From Chrysoporthe austroafricana (Eukaryota; Ascomycota; Sordariomycetes; Diaporthales; Cryphonectriaceae), in the NCBI GenBank assembly GCA_001051155.2, contig JYIP02000009.1, positions 1,736,001 through 1,800,000 on the forward strand: 64,000 nucleotides of DNA, in the 5' to 3' direction. A model generated the notes under the pieces. It did no database searches and had not been told where the DNA came from. It was given only the letters and a program-made list of their open reading frames with translations. The position numbers and the translations under genes are program-made. Numbering within the stretch: position 1 is the first letter of the stretch; each line of letters opens with the position of its first letter. This document shows, piece by piece, positions 1 to 13,241 of this stretch.

Positions 1-3000
1 TTAAGACTATTTTACTAGGTCATGATGGAGACATGGACAGCTGAACTACGGGCATTTTATCACCATGGGTACGGCAAATCGTTTTCTGAAAACATCGTAC
101 AGTACGGACGTATATTGGTGCCAGCCCGGTGGAACGAATGTGGACCTCATGCGCGGGAGATCGATATCATGGGCGCAAGACCGAATGTGCCTACCTACAG
201 GAATTCCAATCTCCCGAGCGCTGTCCCTTGGTCTGGGGGAAGAGGTAGACCAATGTAGCCACAACAGACTAGAGACAATGACTAAGGCCCTCATGTTCTC
301 GTCAATGTTGTACTCTCACGGATGCGTCTGTCACGTTCGAGTGCGTGATCCGCAAGCGTCAGTAGCAGATCGGTGGGACTATGGAACTGCATGCAAACTG
401 ACCGAGGTGCGAAAGTCACCGCAACAGCACTGCTTCTTTTGCGGCTATAACAGGACATTCAGTTTGATAGAAACTTTAGAAGGGTTCCTGCTGAATAGGA
501 CGTCTTGGCCAGACCTCAAGGCCAGATATGGTGACCTGAATTTGAATCCATATTTCATCTCTCCACTCTATTCTCGTAATTTTATAGATTTTGGCTGGAT
601 GATGTTATTTGATGTTCCTTCAGAGACCAAGGACATGACATTCAACTGAAAAGTCTCCGTAGCGTCGTGTACGGGCCATGTCTCCGCTGCAGTGCTTGCG
701 AAGGGGCGGGCTGATCTCGGGGATGATAAGGGGTGAATTAAGCTTCTGATTGTAATTAATACGTACAGTACCCTGAATCAACGATATAACCAAGCAGGTC
801 GTCTTTTTGTGGACATTCTGAAATCCGTTTCGAGGTCCATATGTTGGTGAAAACTAATATTCTGAGCTATGCTGCTCGAGGCCTTGGGTTGATGGGATCT
901 AAAGACACTCTAATTATAAGGCATGTCCGGCTTGAGGTCTGTAGTCTTTTACAAAATGATAACTTTATTCGTTTTTGTTTGCTTATTCCTGTCCATAGTG
1001 TATAGTTGAGGACTGCCAGGTTATCTTTATCTCCCCGGAGATATGTTGAATATATAAACACGTGCTACGACTCAATTGTGTGCTTCGCAGCCAGTCTGTA
1101 TCTTGACAGAACGGGACTTCTCAGTCATCAGCGGCAGCCCCTTGATTGCTTCCTGCCCTTTTGTACTGTTTTTCGTCAACGTGTGACATCGAATTGCAGC
1201 AGCCTCCAGCGTCCGCTGCAGTTCTCGTATTATTAGAATCGAACCCTGGCGTTATTCCTGGTCCGAAGGTACAACGGGCCCCTCGTAGGCTCGTTCATCT
1301 TCAGGACCATGCTCTTTCAACTATCACCCAATTGTTGACTGATTCTTAGACCCGCGAGGTCGAGATCGTCGCCCATTGTCTCTGAACCATGTTGAGAATG
1401 CCCATGAGACATGTGAAATGCGCGTGTATCTGACAGTGTGTCGGGGAGGTTCGAGCGTCCGGTCGATTTCGGTGGAATGGGGCTGGCTCGGTTCGTGGTG
1501 GAGCTTAGACGTCCAACAGCGGCGTGATGCAAGCCGCCTTCATGCAAAGCCATGTCAGAGCGATGACTGCCTACATGATCGTGGAATGTGACCCAGTAGA
1601 CCATCAGGGCGGAGAAGAGAACTGAGCGTTAAGGTATTAATAGGTGCTAGGATTCTCATGCGGCATCCAGTGTGGAAGAGTAACGTGACGAGAAGTATTA
1701 TATTGCAAGGCAGGCCAAGAAAACTCACCATCGCTATTACAGCACAGGAGACATAGCCACCCTGGCTCACCATCGAGAGCTGTTAAGACGGACAAATTTC
1801 TGTGATAGAGAGATGGTAAGTTTAGCTGCTAGGGCATTTGAAGGCCGACAGCGCCGAGGACTCACACAATGCTACTCAAGAGAGTGCAGAGAGACCCAAT
1901 GAATGTCCGCACTGCCACTCTATGGACTTTTGCACTCCACTGCGTTTTCTCTTTGCTCCTGAAGGAATGCAATGCTAGCGAAGAGATCGTCAGTAGTTTA
2001 ATAGACGCCGACGAGGTTCAGGAATGGGTACACATACTCGAGACGGGTATCAAGAATAACAAAGTTAAATAGACCTAGATGTCTTGTCAGTCTCAATAAT
2101 CATGAAGTTAGATAGAAGCAAGTACTTGGACTTGGTCAGCCTTACGTTCAGGACCAAATCAAAGATTATCAAAGGTAATAAAGCTTTTCTTTCCATTCCA
2201 ATAACGCATTGGCCGCCTTCGAACCGCGCAATTCGACTGCAATATCTCATTAGCAAGTCCTTATGGCATTTAAGGAAGGAGAGATCGCGTCTTACTATAC
2301 AAAGTTAAGAATGATAACGACGCCGTATGCTCCTATCAAACCTGTTAGCAGGTCTAAAGAGTTGCTGTGTATTGCAAACGGTAACGTACCAAGCATGCCA
2401 AAGGTGTTGAAGAGCCATAATTTTGACTTCATTCGAGGTGTCAACGCACCCCGTATTACATACTTGGTGGGGTGAATATCAGCAACGACTGTCAGTGTGA
2501 GATCATCGGGGATGCCAAAGAACCTACTGATTTCTCAACGAGGAACGAATATATAAGCTGCAGTGACGAGATATCTTGTTAATCCTGTCGCACGACAAAT
2601 CGCCCATCTGGTGCAAACGTACTACCTATATTCTCACAATTTTAGCTACTGAAGTCGAATCCGTAGTGTTCTGGAGAAGGTGTCCAATGAAAGATTGTCC
2701 GTGAGATAATCGACTCACTTTCGTGCTGATATAGGCAATAAGACAGAGTAGAATGGCTCCGTCGCAAACCGCGTAGCTTGAGTTCAGGCCGAGTCCGAAC
2801 TTCAGAATGGCTGTGAAGAAGACGAACATGAACGAGTCGACGTATATGCAAAGAGCAACTGGCAGACATAGGAAGGATGGTCAGCGTCCATCTGCTCAGG
2901 AGAGAAGTACAGGTAGAGTGCCCCATTGTTCCACGACCGCAGTCAGTAGCAAAGGTGCTGGGGACTGTTAGAGTTCCTTACGCCACATTGCACATGGCAA

Positions 3001-5574
3001 CATCCGCCATGTCTTGACCGAAGCATACTTCTGCGCTGCACACCGGGCTCATCATCAGCTGTTTCAGTCCTCCCAAGGCTTGGGCCACGAATCGTCAGAA
3101 CGAAGGAATGAAGGGGTGAGACGAACTGAGAAAGGAGGAGATCATAGATATAGATAGAAGTGATACCACGACGCTCACGACCATGCCAGCAACAGGCCCA
3201 TTAGTTTCCGCGTCGGTCGTCATGATGCTGAGCTGCAGGACAGCACCGTCGATTCAAGGCAGGGTGGAAGACCAGATGCGGCCTGACCATTACGGCGTAG
3301 CGCCTCAGGATTCTAGGCGGGCGGAATCCAGACAGCAGAATCTCGTACAAGGGATCGAAAAACGCAGTTGCGCGTCAAGTGACGACGTGGTCGAGATGTG
3401 GAGAACCGGGATTTCGTAAGGAGTGAGGTTGGTAAGTTAAATCGTCGGGAAGAGGCGAATTGCAGTCGAGGAGCATGCAAATCCCGTGGAGTTTATTCCA
3501 CCTCCAGCAGATCCCGCTCGCGAAACCGATCCCTGTTACAAGAATCATAATGCGAGCTTGGCAGTATAGTACGAAGCAGATCCAAATAACCATGCATCCA
3601 GGGCAAGGGTGTTCTCCCAAAGTACCATGTGAGGCACGTCTTGGAGCCCAAATCTGATGTAGATATGCGTACTGTTTTCGATCCATGAAGCCTGCCGCCT
3701 GCTCGCCCTGTGCAGATGCATATGGATTGCATGTACGCTAAAAAACGATTCATTGGCGCAGGGTAATACACCGAATACCGACGGAAGTCATCTGCTCCGT
3801 ACTGCAGTAGACTGAGACTGCGCTGGCAAGCAACCTCGAACAGGGGGGCTGGTCGCGCCACCGGCCAAACCGCACTCACCGAAAAAACAACGTCTGCGGC
3901 AGCATGACTCGCATGCGAAGTTAGGAGGTAACGCTCATGCTTTTCTCGACACCACTGAGGCAGCGTCGAATCCGGAAGAGCCTCCAGGCTTTTCCGGTTG
4001 AACATGACGCAACTGAGAATACCGGGCCAGGTTTAGGCTTTACAAGTGAAACTGAATAAAACGAACGCCCAGCCGTTGTGATATCCAACAGCGGTTTCTG
4101 AGGCGAAAATAGTCATCGAGGTCCAAATCTGCAGCGAATATTGGGATCATGAATGGGCGTCGCTGGTCAGGCCAAGGATGTGTAGTAGAGGCACTCAAAG
4201 CAACCGACGGTCTGACGCAGCCAGTCTACCTTAAGGGGTGAGCCCTCGTCATCGGGAAACGTCATCGGTGCTCTGGCAATTGCTTCCTGCAGCGCGTTAG
4301 CCATACGGCGGAGGCTATGCCGTTCACTGTTTGGGTCGTTGGCGGCAGCGACTCGCACACATTGAGACCAGAGTTGATCGCAGCCCGTGACTCTGGCGAC
4401 GAGGAATGTGTTCACGAGGTGGTTGTAGGCCCAATCATAAACCTGGAAAGGAAGCCTGGGCGGGATGGTATAGCAATCTTGGCGTGCGAATGGTGGGAGG
4501 AGGTCGCGTCAGGGCCACGCTCACTGTTGTTTGCGGACCTCATCTCCCCCCGGACCCCCGTACCTGCATCCTTATGCCCTCATCAAACCTCTTCATGCGG
4601 CTGATGGAGCCTTGCGGTCACCCCATGCAATAAGCAGTATGGGAAAATGTGAGACGAGAAACATTACCGTGTCATTACTGTGGAGTAATTGTTCGGAGAC
4701 ATTCGAAGCCTTTCTCTCGGAATCGTCCTTTACATAATCCTCTGATCCAAGCTCGCCCTTCTGATGCTTATCTATAGACAGATCGAGATACAATTGCGAT
4801 TGCCAATTGTGCAATACGAAAGTCAAACACTTCGGGCAGTAAGAGTCGGTGCGTTGATCGTCCCGGTTTCATGTAGGCGTATTTCCCCGAATATTTCATC
4901 TACGTGTGCTGATCCAGCAAACCTCTTGCGGATTGTATGTTGAAAACGGGGCTTCCGTTCATGATTATTTAATAAGTTGTCAAGCAGATGCCGAAAGGAT
5001 ATAGAAAAATTTTCGTCAGAAGGGTGTCAAGACTTAAAGGGGGCCGCTAAGGTCGCGAACCCAGAACAGCGTTGAAGCCTAAAGATCTATCATAGTAAGC
5101 CTAAACCCCGCTTTCGGCGCTGTAGAGACGCTGCCATATAGCTTCCATATGCTTAGTCAGCCTTGCCATTTTGCCCTAGATTTAGGTCAAAATCCAGGCC
5201 GTCCATCAGTGGTGCGTCCTCCGTTCTTTGCAATGATCAATACCGATAATGATCAATACTGGTTGAAAGGTGACCGAAGGCCTGTGACTTCTGGGTCTGG
5301 ATTGGCCGCCCCTTAAGTCTCTGAGAGTCGCTATGGTATCTCCGCCGAAATTGGGCTTCGTAGAGTTGAGGGTGTCTCGAGTAACCATTTTACTTGCGTT
5401 TTTGCGGGCTGCGTTAACCAACGATCTGTTGCAGGTCTGGACGGGAGCCTCTGTTCGGCTTGTAGAAGTTACCAGAACTCTTGACGGAGCCCAAACCGCC
5501 ACTCGCCACTGGTCGACGGGTCGGGAGCGACTGAAAATGAAGCTCAAGATGCACTTACTAATCATAGATGATGC
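1..5574. other. gene-poor stretch, no confident gene
   Basis: No frame here forms a recognisable protein. The longest open frame is about 65-649 (plus, ATG start, 194 residues, no family recognised). On the minus strand three separate short frames (about 1555-1773, 2626-2829, 3375-3686) each encode one strongly hydrophobic segment flanked by polar residues, and could be exons of a decayed membrane-protein gene, but I could not join them by credible splice sites. Base composition is visibly lower in GC than the right half of the window. CpG dinucleotides are still common, so there is no strong RIP appearance. Confidence 0.5.
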
Positions 5575-5910
5575 TCATGTAAGTACATACAATGCACTCG
5601 GGAAGCACCAGCCACCAAAGCGGCATTCGGTGGACCTTGATGCCTGTGCCATGCTTGTGCTCGTCGTAGAGTCCCCACTGTGAGTACTGTCTTGACCGGA
5701 CGAAGCGATGGCCTCGTCGCCCACGTCCGCCGGCAGTGGCCGTGACACCAAACTGCTCTGGCTCAAGAGAGAGTGTCCCAAGCTGATACTGATGTGCTTG
5801 TCTGTAGTGTACACCGACCAGAAAGTGCGGCGGCTCAATGCAATTTCCAAGGGTGACAAACTATTGCTCTTCGGTGAGCATGTGTTGCGGTGGAACCAGT
5901 AGCTAGAGGA
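5575..5910 (-). pseudogene. relic of a fungal-specific transcription factor (Fungal_trans middle domain)
   Basis: The minus-strand frame reads a W-F-H-R-N stretch, then about 15 residues later LSPLEIALSRRTFWSVYTTD followed by KHISISLGHSLL and, after a short linker, RPLP. This order (HR, spacer, RRxFWxxYxxD, SxxLG, LP) is the signature block of the Fungal_trans domain (PF04082) of Zn2Cys6 regulators. The intact family needs about 200 more residues on both sides plus an N-terminal zinc cluster. The next minus-strand frames upstream (about 5835-6206, one hydrophobic helix-like run) may hold another piece of the domain, but no CxxCxxxKxxC zinc motif is visible up to 8.8 kb. I read it as a broken gene; a multi-intron divergent gene is the alternative. 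Confidence 0.55.
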
Positions 5911-8755
5911 AATTGAACCACGGTTTCAATTAGGTACCGTGCAGAAGTGGGTCGCGACATCGCACCTGGATCGGTCAAGCCTGCATTGACTCGATTCTGA
6001 TTGGACCGTGTTCTTGATCGAGGTGCACTTTGGCCAGTGCAAAGAGTCTCTACAAATAATAAATCTCGCTCTGTGCTCATCGAAGACACTTCCGTGCCAC
6101 AGAGGTATCGAGATCCATATAACAAGACCAACATGCAGATGGCAAACTGAAAAGTCCCAAAGGCTTCTTCACCGGTTCTCGCAAAAGCTACCCAAACAGG
6201 AAACAACGCTAGATCTGATTACAGAAATCGACAGATTACTTGCAGCCTAGCGAAATAGCTGCTGAGAAGCAATTCAATACCGGCCCGAGATAATTGACGC
6301 ATAGCTAGGGGATCCGGCTCGATTACCGTACGAGAATAATCTGCTCTGCAATGGTACGTTATCCGGAAGTTGGAATTGCGCGTTCGCCTTCGTACCTCTA
6401 AGTCCCTTGTGGACTCGTCAGGGGTATCTGCGACGCTCACCGTGATAAGGGAAGTCAAAGATTTTCAAAGGACGTTGTCTTGATAGATCACACTCAGGTC
6501 TGATCCCGCATTGCTAACATTAAACCAGAAGTTCACAAAATTTGCGTGGCCGCTTGTCGTTGCGATGGAGCTCCTCTTGCAGTGCTCCGGTCTATTGACT
6601 AAGAAGTATTCATTAAGTAGATCACCTGAGATATTAAGAGTAATATTCTATCCAGTGCTGTCTCTCATTGATTGTGGATCGGAACGAACGCTATGAAATC
6701 CGAGACATGACCTAGGTACTTACTTGGCGCGTGTGCATGTGATGTTTAAAAGTATATCTACATGATGCATCCTAATATATGCAATCTCTCCGCAGACGTT
6801 AGCAATATGCGTGTGACTTCAGTTCAAAACAACATACTTTCCACGGTTCTCACATGATTGTCTTTGCTTCCGGCATATTAAGAATGGGTTGTCTCCTCAC
6901 GAGCCCATCCGGGGACTAGTCACCAGGCCGGTCATCGGGATGATGTGACAGACGCTGAGGATTTGCTGCTGATCACGGCCTCGACAAAGCAATAAAACTT
7001 CGTTACGAGGATTGTGGTGTGGGTAGCCATAGGATGGGCCCACGATGGCACGTGGGAAGGCGACGTGGGGCCAAGATTTGTGGTCCTGTGTCTTCCCCGC
7101 AGAAGTGGGACGATTGCTAGGTAAAGTATTGCAGTAATAACAGAAATACGGCTTCGTACTGCATCCTCTTAGAAGATCACCTGCTTCGGAGTGTCATGAG
7201 AGAGCCTACATTGCTGCAACCGGTGAGGAAACACACATAGTGCACCCATATTGTCTCTACCGGGATAACGGCTACTACATGCTTTGAAATATTAGAGCGT
7301 CCAAGGAGTGGTTTCCTCGTATTTTGTAAATGCCTTGACGAAATCTCAAGCCCAGGTGAGTGCAAAGGGCCTTGTACTAAAGTCTTCTGTGGGCAGAAGC
7401 CATTCACATCATATGCTCTTCGATCTACCCTTCGTGGCTTAAATCTTAGCATGTACTGTAGTGTCACAGCCAAGGCTGTACACTTCGGGCAGTTGCCAGT
7501 GTCAGTCATCGCCACGATGTATACTTTGTCGAAGTTCAGCGTCTTTCGTTATAACCAGGAAACTAGCGGAAATGCATCCTCCACAGTTTCATACGTCTTC
7601 TTGGTTCCAGTTACCTTCTATGTATTCCTGATAGCGGTGTTCTTACTGGTAGCGTGCAACCGCCTGATCAATTATGCGTCGATAGGACCCCAAATGGTTT
7701 CAGATCTGGAGTACTCATATCTCCAGCATTCTGCGTACCTCACTAGCCTTCTCGACGCTAGAAATACGGCTGCGAATAGGTGGTGTGATCACAGCAGCGG
7801 CCACGGGCAAGTCAGGTCGACTGAAGATGTGGTTATATTGAGTGGGCAATCTGTGACTGGAACTGACGAGCCAGCATCAAAACCACGGATAGCGTCGTCC
7901 GTGCTGAGAATTTTCTTATGTCCTCGCAGGCTCCACTCTATCTTCTCAGCGTCCTGTCGACTAGAACGGGAAATGGAGAATGTGGACTACCCTTCTAAGT
8001 TTGGAACAATGCTACCCACACAGGCGAGGTGATCCCGCTGCGGACCCTACCACGCTTCTGCTGCAGACGTAGGTTCTGCTCGTGCGTGTCTCCCGGACTC
8101 CACACCCTGCGTTAGTCCTTAGTTACCCGTCTAATAAGGTTACCATGAATGACATTGGCTAGTTGTTGATACATAAACGGCCCTTACACAAGATAAAAAA
8201 GGGGATGAAAGAGCGGAATAGCAAAAGAAAATGACAGAAACGAGCGGGCGAGGAGAGATGTTTTCGAAATATTCCCCGAAGTTAGTTATACGTGGCATGC
8301 TTTTAGAATATTTATTGTTAAATTGATAGAGAACCATGCTTATGCTGGGTGTCATCACCCCTTCTCAATGCTCTCACAAGTGGCGTTGCTCCAACTTTCC
8401 CTTGATTATCTCAGGAAGGCGAAGCTGCATGTACGCAGACATGACCGCTTGTTATGTAACTTCTTGCTAGCTTGGTGAAACTGGTTTCCTTAAACTTGGT
8501 CTAGCTCACAAACGTTTGGCAGTTTCACATGAGGTCAAATTGGACATCTATGATCTCTGCGTACGCATCCATCTCGGTATCTAGACAACAGAACGAGTCT
8601 ACAGCCCTCCATCCCGCTCGGAGCGTCTATCTGAGCGTATTTCTTGTATCACTGCTACGACCTTGGCAATCACTATTGTTTTATAGGGAGTGAATGAGTG
8701 TATATTAAAGCTTGACGAGCTGAACTGTCTGGAAGGGAGGAAAACCGCCCTTATA
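5911..8755. other. gene-poor stretch continuing to the NRPS-like gene
   Basis: Apart from the open frame at 7451-8032 described separately, nothing is recognisable. Frames are short and of mixed composition, and no repeat family, tRNA or transposase motif was seen. Confidence 0.45.
7451..8032 (+). CDS. hypothetical open frame with one membrane segment
   Basis: A 193-codon ATG-initiated frame. About residues 45-70 form a strongly hydrophobic segment (YVFLVPVTFYVFLIAVFLLV), suggesting one transmembrane helix, followed by a polar region containing SLLDARNTAANR. No family is recognised. It lies in DNA without other coding signal and has no visible partner exon with a splice junction, so it may be a chance frame or the last exon of a decayed membrane-protein gene. 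Confidence 0.18.
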   Translation: MYCSVTAKAVHFGQLPVSVIATMYTLSKFSVFRYNQETSGNASSTVSYVFLVPVTFYVFLIAVFLLVACNRLINYASIGPQMVSDLEYSYLQHSAYLTSLLDARNTAANRWCDHSSGHGQVRSTEDVVILSGQSVTGTDEPASKPRIASSVLRIFLCPRRLHSIFSASCRLEREMENVDYPSKFGTMLPTQAR

Positions 8756-8769
8756 TAGAGGGCCCTCTA
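8756..8769. repeat. perfect 14-bp palindrome
   Basis: TAGAGGGCCCTCTA is its own reverse complement. It sits about 200 bp beyond the stop of the minus-strand NRPS-like gene. Role unknown; it could be a factor-binding site or chance. Confidence 0.6.
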
Positions 8770-8859
8770 GCCACCTAGGGGTCTGGAAAGGCCGTTTAAC
8801 TTTCCCTTCGGCCGAAAAAGTTCGTTGGGGATCAGTCTATCGTTCCAGAGGCCAGAGCA

Positions 8860-8877
8860 GTTTCCTATTTAGGAAAC
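8860..8877. repeat. perfect inverted repeat, 8-bp arms
   Basis: GTTTCCTA, a 2-base loop (TT), then TAGGAAAC. It lies about 90 bp downstream of the stop codon of the minus-strand NRPS-like gene, so it may fall in that transcript's 3' end. Just next to it (about 8905-8945) are a GGGGGC/GCCCCC stem and a direct repeat of GTGCCTGAGAG. Confidence 0.6.
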
Positions 8878-8962
8878 CACGAATGTCTTTTGGCGGTCAG
8901 GGGGCCTGGGAGCCCCCTTGGTGCCTGAGAGGGTGCCTGAGAGCCTTGTCAATATTCAACAA

Positions 8963-11900
8963 TCACACAGTCTTGACCTGTGAAGCCTCTGCCTTTGTCT
9001 TCCAAGCACCAGCGAGGAATTGGCTGACAAATTTGTCGACGAACTCCTGGTCCAATAGCGGAGGGTGCGCTAGAGCCTGTGAGAGGCTTCGAGCCGTATC
9101 TGTGATGTATTTCTTCGAAGGAACAAAATCTTCCTTATCGTACTTGCTGGCGAAGAAGTCAACAAGCTTGATTGGAGGATTGGCGACTGGATCTGGGTCT
9201 GACAGCCTGAGCCTGCGGATCCACTCTTTGGGCTCGACCTCCTCAAATCGCAGACCGGCCTTATGCAGCGCTGGCAACAAGTCGTCCGTCCAGCTGAAGA
9301 CTCGGTGGTTTACGACATTCGCGAAAACACTCCCTGTGCCCGACAGAGAGATCTCAGCCACACCCTGGGCAACGACATCTACCGGCAGCCACGAGGGATC
9401 CTCCTTCAGCCGGGGCAGTGCGCCGACGGTGAGCGCGCTCTGCATACACATGACGACGCCCTCGGTGGCATTCCAGATCCCACGCTCCGTGTCTGCGGCG
9501 ATCTGCCCGATCCGGAGCACGCGCACGGGGACGCCGGCCGTCCCGCCCGCCCTCGCGCAGACCGCCTCCGCGACCGATTTGGACTGGGCGTAGCCCATGC
9601 CCTGCGCCCACTCCGGCTTGGGCTCGACCTCTGGTACGGGTCCATCCCCGTCCGGGTGATGTAATACAGCGCTGACGGAAGAACAGAAGTTGAACGCGGC
9701 GCCGCCTTGTTGGCACATCATGATGAGGTTCTTGACCCCTGCCAGGCTATCTTCGAAGCTCGAGAGCCTGATGTTGAAATTCACCGGCCAGGCTGAGTGG
9801 ATCACCGCGCGGAGACCGGAGCACACCTCCTGGTACACGGAATCGTCGAGCCCTAAATCCTCTCGAGACAAATCGCAAGGGAGAGAGATGATCTTGCGGC
9901 TCTCTGTCGGTGACAGGCTGTCATACACCTTGCGCTGCACCATGGATTCGGTGGTACGACTCAAGGCACTGTCTTTGTCGCTAGCTCGCACGAGGCAGTA
10001 AATTCGCTCGATGGAGGTGTCTCGGACAAGCTTGGCAACTATGTGTGCACCTAGCGAGCCGGTTGCGCCTGTGACGAGGACGAAGCGTCCATCATGTGAA
10101 CTGGATTGTTGGGGACGTGCTGCTTTGGATGTAAAATCGCTATACTTTTCGACCAGTGCTCGCATTTCACCCTCAATGTCCTTGCTCACTGCATCAGCGG
10201 TGCCGAGTAGGTACGCACACAGCTCGCGGATGGACGGATGCTCGAAGACGACGTTCTGCGTGAGCTTGTTGGCAGTCTTGACCGACTTAAGCAATTCTGC
10301 CCGGATCTGGATGGCGCACAGTGAGTCGACACCTAGGCTAAAGAAATTGGTGTCATCGTCAAACTTCACATTGGCCTGGGGGTTGAGCGAGCCCTTTGAG
10401 ACAAGGCCGCGCAGAAATTCTTTGAGCTGGTCCTCGGACATTTCCTGCGCGTCCTCGTTCAAGGCATTGGAGTTGATGTAGGCCGTCTCTATCTCCTTGG
10501 CAAATCTTTTGTAGAAGGCCTGACGGATGATGCTCCCCTTATCGGTTCTGGGGTATTCGACATCATGGGGCAGAATGACACACATCTCCTTCGACAACTT
10601 GGCAAATGCATCATTCTCTGCCTGCGCCGCGTCCACGACAGACCAGATCGCCTCCAGTACTTCGCCCGGGGCAAGGCTGAGAGTTGTCGAAGATGGGACG
10701 ACGAGCAGGCCCAGGTAGGGCTGCTGTGCTCCGAACACAACTGCCTCCGCCACGAGCTTCGACGATCGGATCTTGCCCTCGGTGACCACGGGATTGAACT
10801 TCTCGCCGTTCACTAGGACAATGGTGTCGTCCTGGCGCGCAATGTACTTCCACGCGCGAGGAATGGTCGGGTGCGGCTCGAACAAATCCTTTGTGCGGTA
10901 CGAGCCATCTTCCATGTTGGTAGCAGTCTTTGCTGGCCAGCCTTGTCTCACGCAGCACTCGTAGAGACCGGGCCCCTGTGGCAGCCAGAAGAGAAATGGC
11001 GACAGTCTGTCGTTCTCGCGAACGTAGTTCCAAGCCTTGTCGCCAGCGGGTCGGAAGGAAGTCATGAGTTGTCCAACCTCCGTTCTTAATATGGGCTCTT
11101 GTCAGCACTTCCTAGCAGCGGGGTTGGGGATGAGGAAGACTCACGCCCCGTAGTGGCTGACGAGGTAGACACCGTTCTCAACGAGCAAATTACCCAGGTC
11201 ATCTGGACAGGCTGATCCACCATACATGACAGTCTTGAGCTCGGCCAGAATGTGCATCCCTTCGTCGGTCTCTGCCAGAAGCTTGAGTGCGTACGGAACG
11301 CCGTACAAAATCTCAAACTTATGGCTGCGCATGATGCTGACGAGGTAGTCACTTGTAAGCGGCAAGTCGGCATTGAATAGATGGATCTGTTTGCGCGACC
11401 AAATGGCACGGAAGAAGTTGCAGATGCCGTGGTTATGGTACAGAGGGAGTGTGATGAAAGCCTTCATGTTTGGATGTACAGCAAAATTGGATAGCGCCGC
11501 GCTCTGTTTCTGGTAGATGGCCTTGGGTAGACCCGTGGACCCTGTAATAGGTTAATTCAAGCCTTTTAGTACCAGTCACACTGTTCAGGCTCACCACTGG
11601 AGTGAATGATATAGAAAACCTCATTGATTTCGGTATTAACATCCAATGCCGCATCAAGTTGGGTGTCCACATGAACAGCTATTGGGAACTCGAAGATATC
11701 CCGTGTAGGCATGCCCAGGACCTGAAGCTGTGGCTGTAGCTCTTTGACTGCCAAAGCCGTCTCGGCATACCGTGGATCTGCGATTAGGTATGTTGCACCT
11801 GTTGTTCTAACGAGAGCTTCGATCGCTGCTGGTGGGATCCGGATCGACAGGAACAAAATGGTATGGCCGGCCTTCATCAGCGACAGCATGGTTATCAAGT

Positions 11901-12237
11901 ATTCCAGGTTTGAGGGACCCAGGAGCGCAACCACAGTCCGCTTCTGCTCTGAGCTTGTCCTCGTCGGGATGTTGGCCTCGAGGTGCTTTGCGACTCTGTA
12001 TGCAAACACGTCGAGTTGCTGATAAGTGTAGTCGACGTAATTCACTCCACTAGATGGATAGGATACGATGGGGACATCGGGATAAGTGGTCGCTCGCGAG
12101 CGAAGCAGCCCGTCGACTGTCTGTATCAGAGAATCATCCATCTCGACGTGTTCCACCGTTGCCGACTCCTGGTCAAAGTGAAATAAGTCGGCGAGTCCCG
12201 ACGCGAACCTGGGGACGACAGCAGCAGAAGAAGCCAT
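8963..12237 (-). CDS. NRPS-like adenylate-forming reductase (A-T-R)
   Basis: Three exons (12237-11595, 11541-11145, 11084-8963) give 1053 residues. The introns of 53 and 60 bp have good GTGAGC/GTGAGT donors, and splicing restores the adenylation motifs HSSGSTGLPK (A3) and HYGATEVG (A5). Order: adenylation domain (about 1-540, ending in PRTDKGSIIR with lysine about 529), thiolation domain (FFSLGVDSL, phosphopantetheine serine about 601), then an NAD(P)-binding thioester-reductase domain (GATGSLG about 686-692; catalytic YxxxK at Tyr845/Lys849). The family activates a carboxylic acid, holds it on the carrier, and reductively releases an aldehyde or alcohol. There is no condensation domain, so it is not a peptide synthetase. 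Substrate cannot be read by eye. A 2OG oxygenase gene lies 2.1 kb away on the same strand. Confidence 0.93.
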
Positions 12238-13241
12238 GGCGGGGTCTTTGGAATGACGATGATTGAGACCGTAAAGAGTTCAGCGTTGATGCTACCGTTG
12301 TGCGAAACTAATAGGCCCAATATTAGTCGAGCCCACGCGCCACATGCAATTGCCGTCTAGACATACCTTTGTTACAAGATTCAACTTGGTCCTGCAAACT
12401 CGTCAGGCCGCTTGACGTTTACAAGCGTGGTGAGGAGGAGTTGGTCGATCACAGCCCGGCTTTCCGGGTTGAAGCTTTCCGAAGTAGCCCTTTCCGACTC
12501 GTGCCTTTCCCAAGGATAATTTATTCCCGGGGACCATCCACGAGACCGAGGAATCTCCACTTTCCCCGTTGTTTATCCAGCGTACGATGCGTCGTATCGG
12601 TAGGCGCTGATCAGCGACATCGCACGCCCGGGTTGACGCGCCTGCTCGGGCTGCATAGCCTTTAAATATAAGATAGGTCAAGTCTGACCGCTATGAATAT
12701 GCCCATATCTAAATGCGGAAATACTTTCCGATGTTCTTCCGACGAGATATCCGACTCCAGCTATGTGCTCCACCACACCTCAGAGGTTCTGTCTAGTAGC
12801 TTATGGCGGGATGCGGGGTCCCACGGTGGGATTCTGAGTCTCCCATTGCAACGTCATCACAACAGCTATTCAGTATAGTGCTCAGACGGTCTTTCACCCT
12901 AGAAGCGATGATCGCGTGATGTGTACACTTCATCGCGTTCGGATACGAGCGTCTCCGCGGAGTTCGGCAGCAGTCCATCATGCGAGCAGTCTCTCTTCCT
13001 GCCTACCTAGGTCCTTCAACATACAAGTAGAAGCGCTTTGATGGTCAGTGTATTGTATGTCAGGTCTTCTGATTTCTCCTTGTACAGCCACTAGATTAAG
13101 AGACGTTTTGATATAGCCATATAAACACTACTGTATGTATAAACACATAGCATCTACGCGATATCGTAATGAGCTGTCGCATTTGAAGCACTGGAAGTCC
13201 CATGCTTGAGCGGAGTACTCATAACCTTTGATATGGCGTAA
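12238..13241. other. intergenic, upstream of NRPS-like gene
   Basis: Presumed promoter side of the minus-strand reductase gene. No coding signal, tRNA or clear repeat was seen. Confidence 0.4.
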
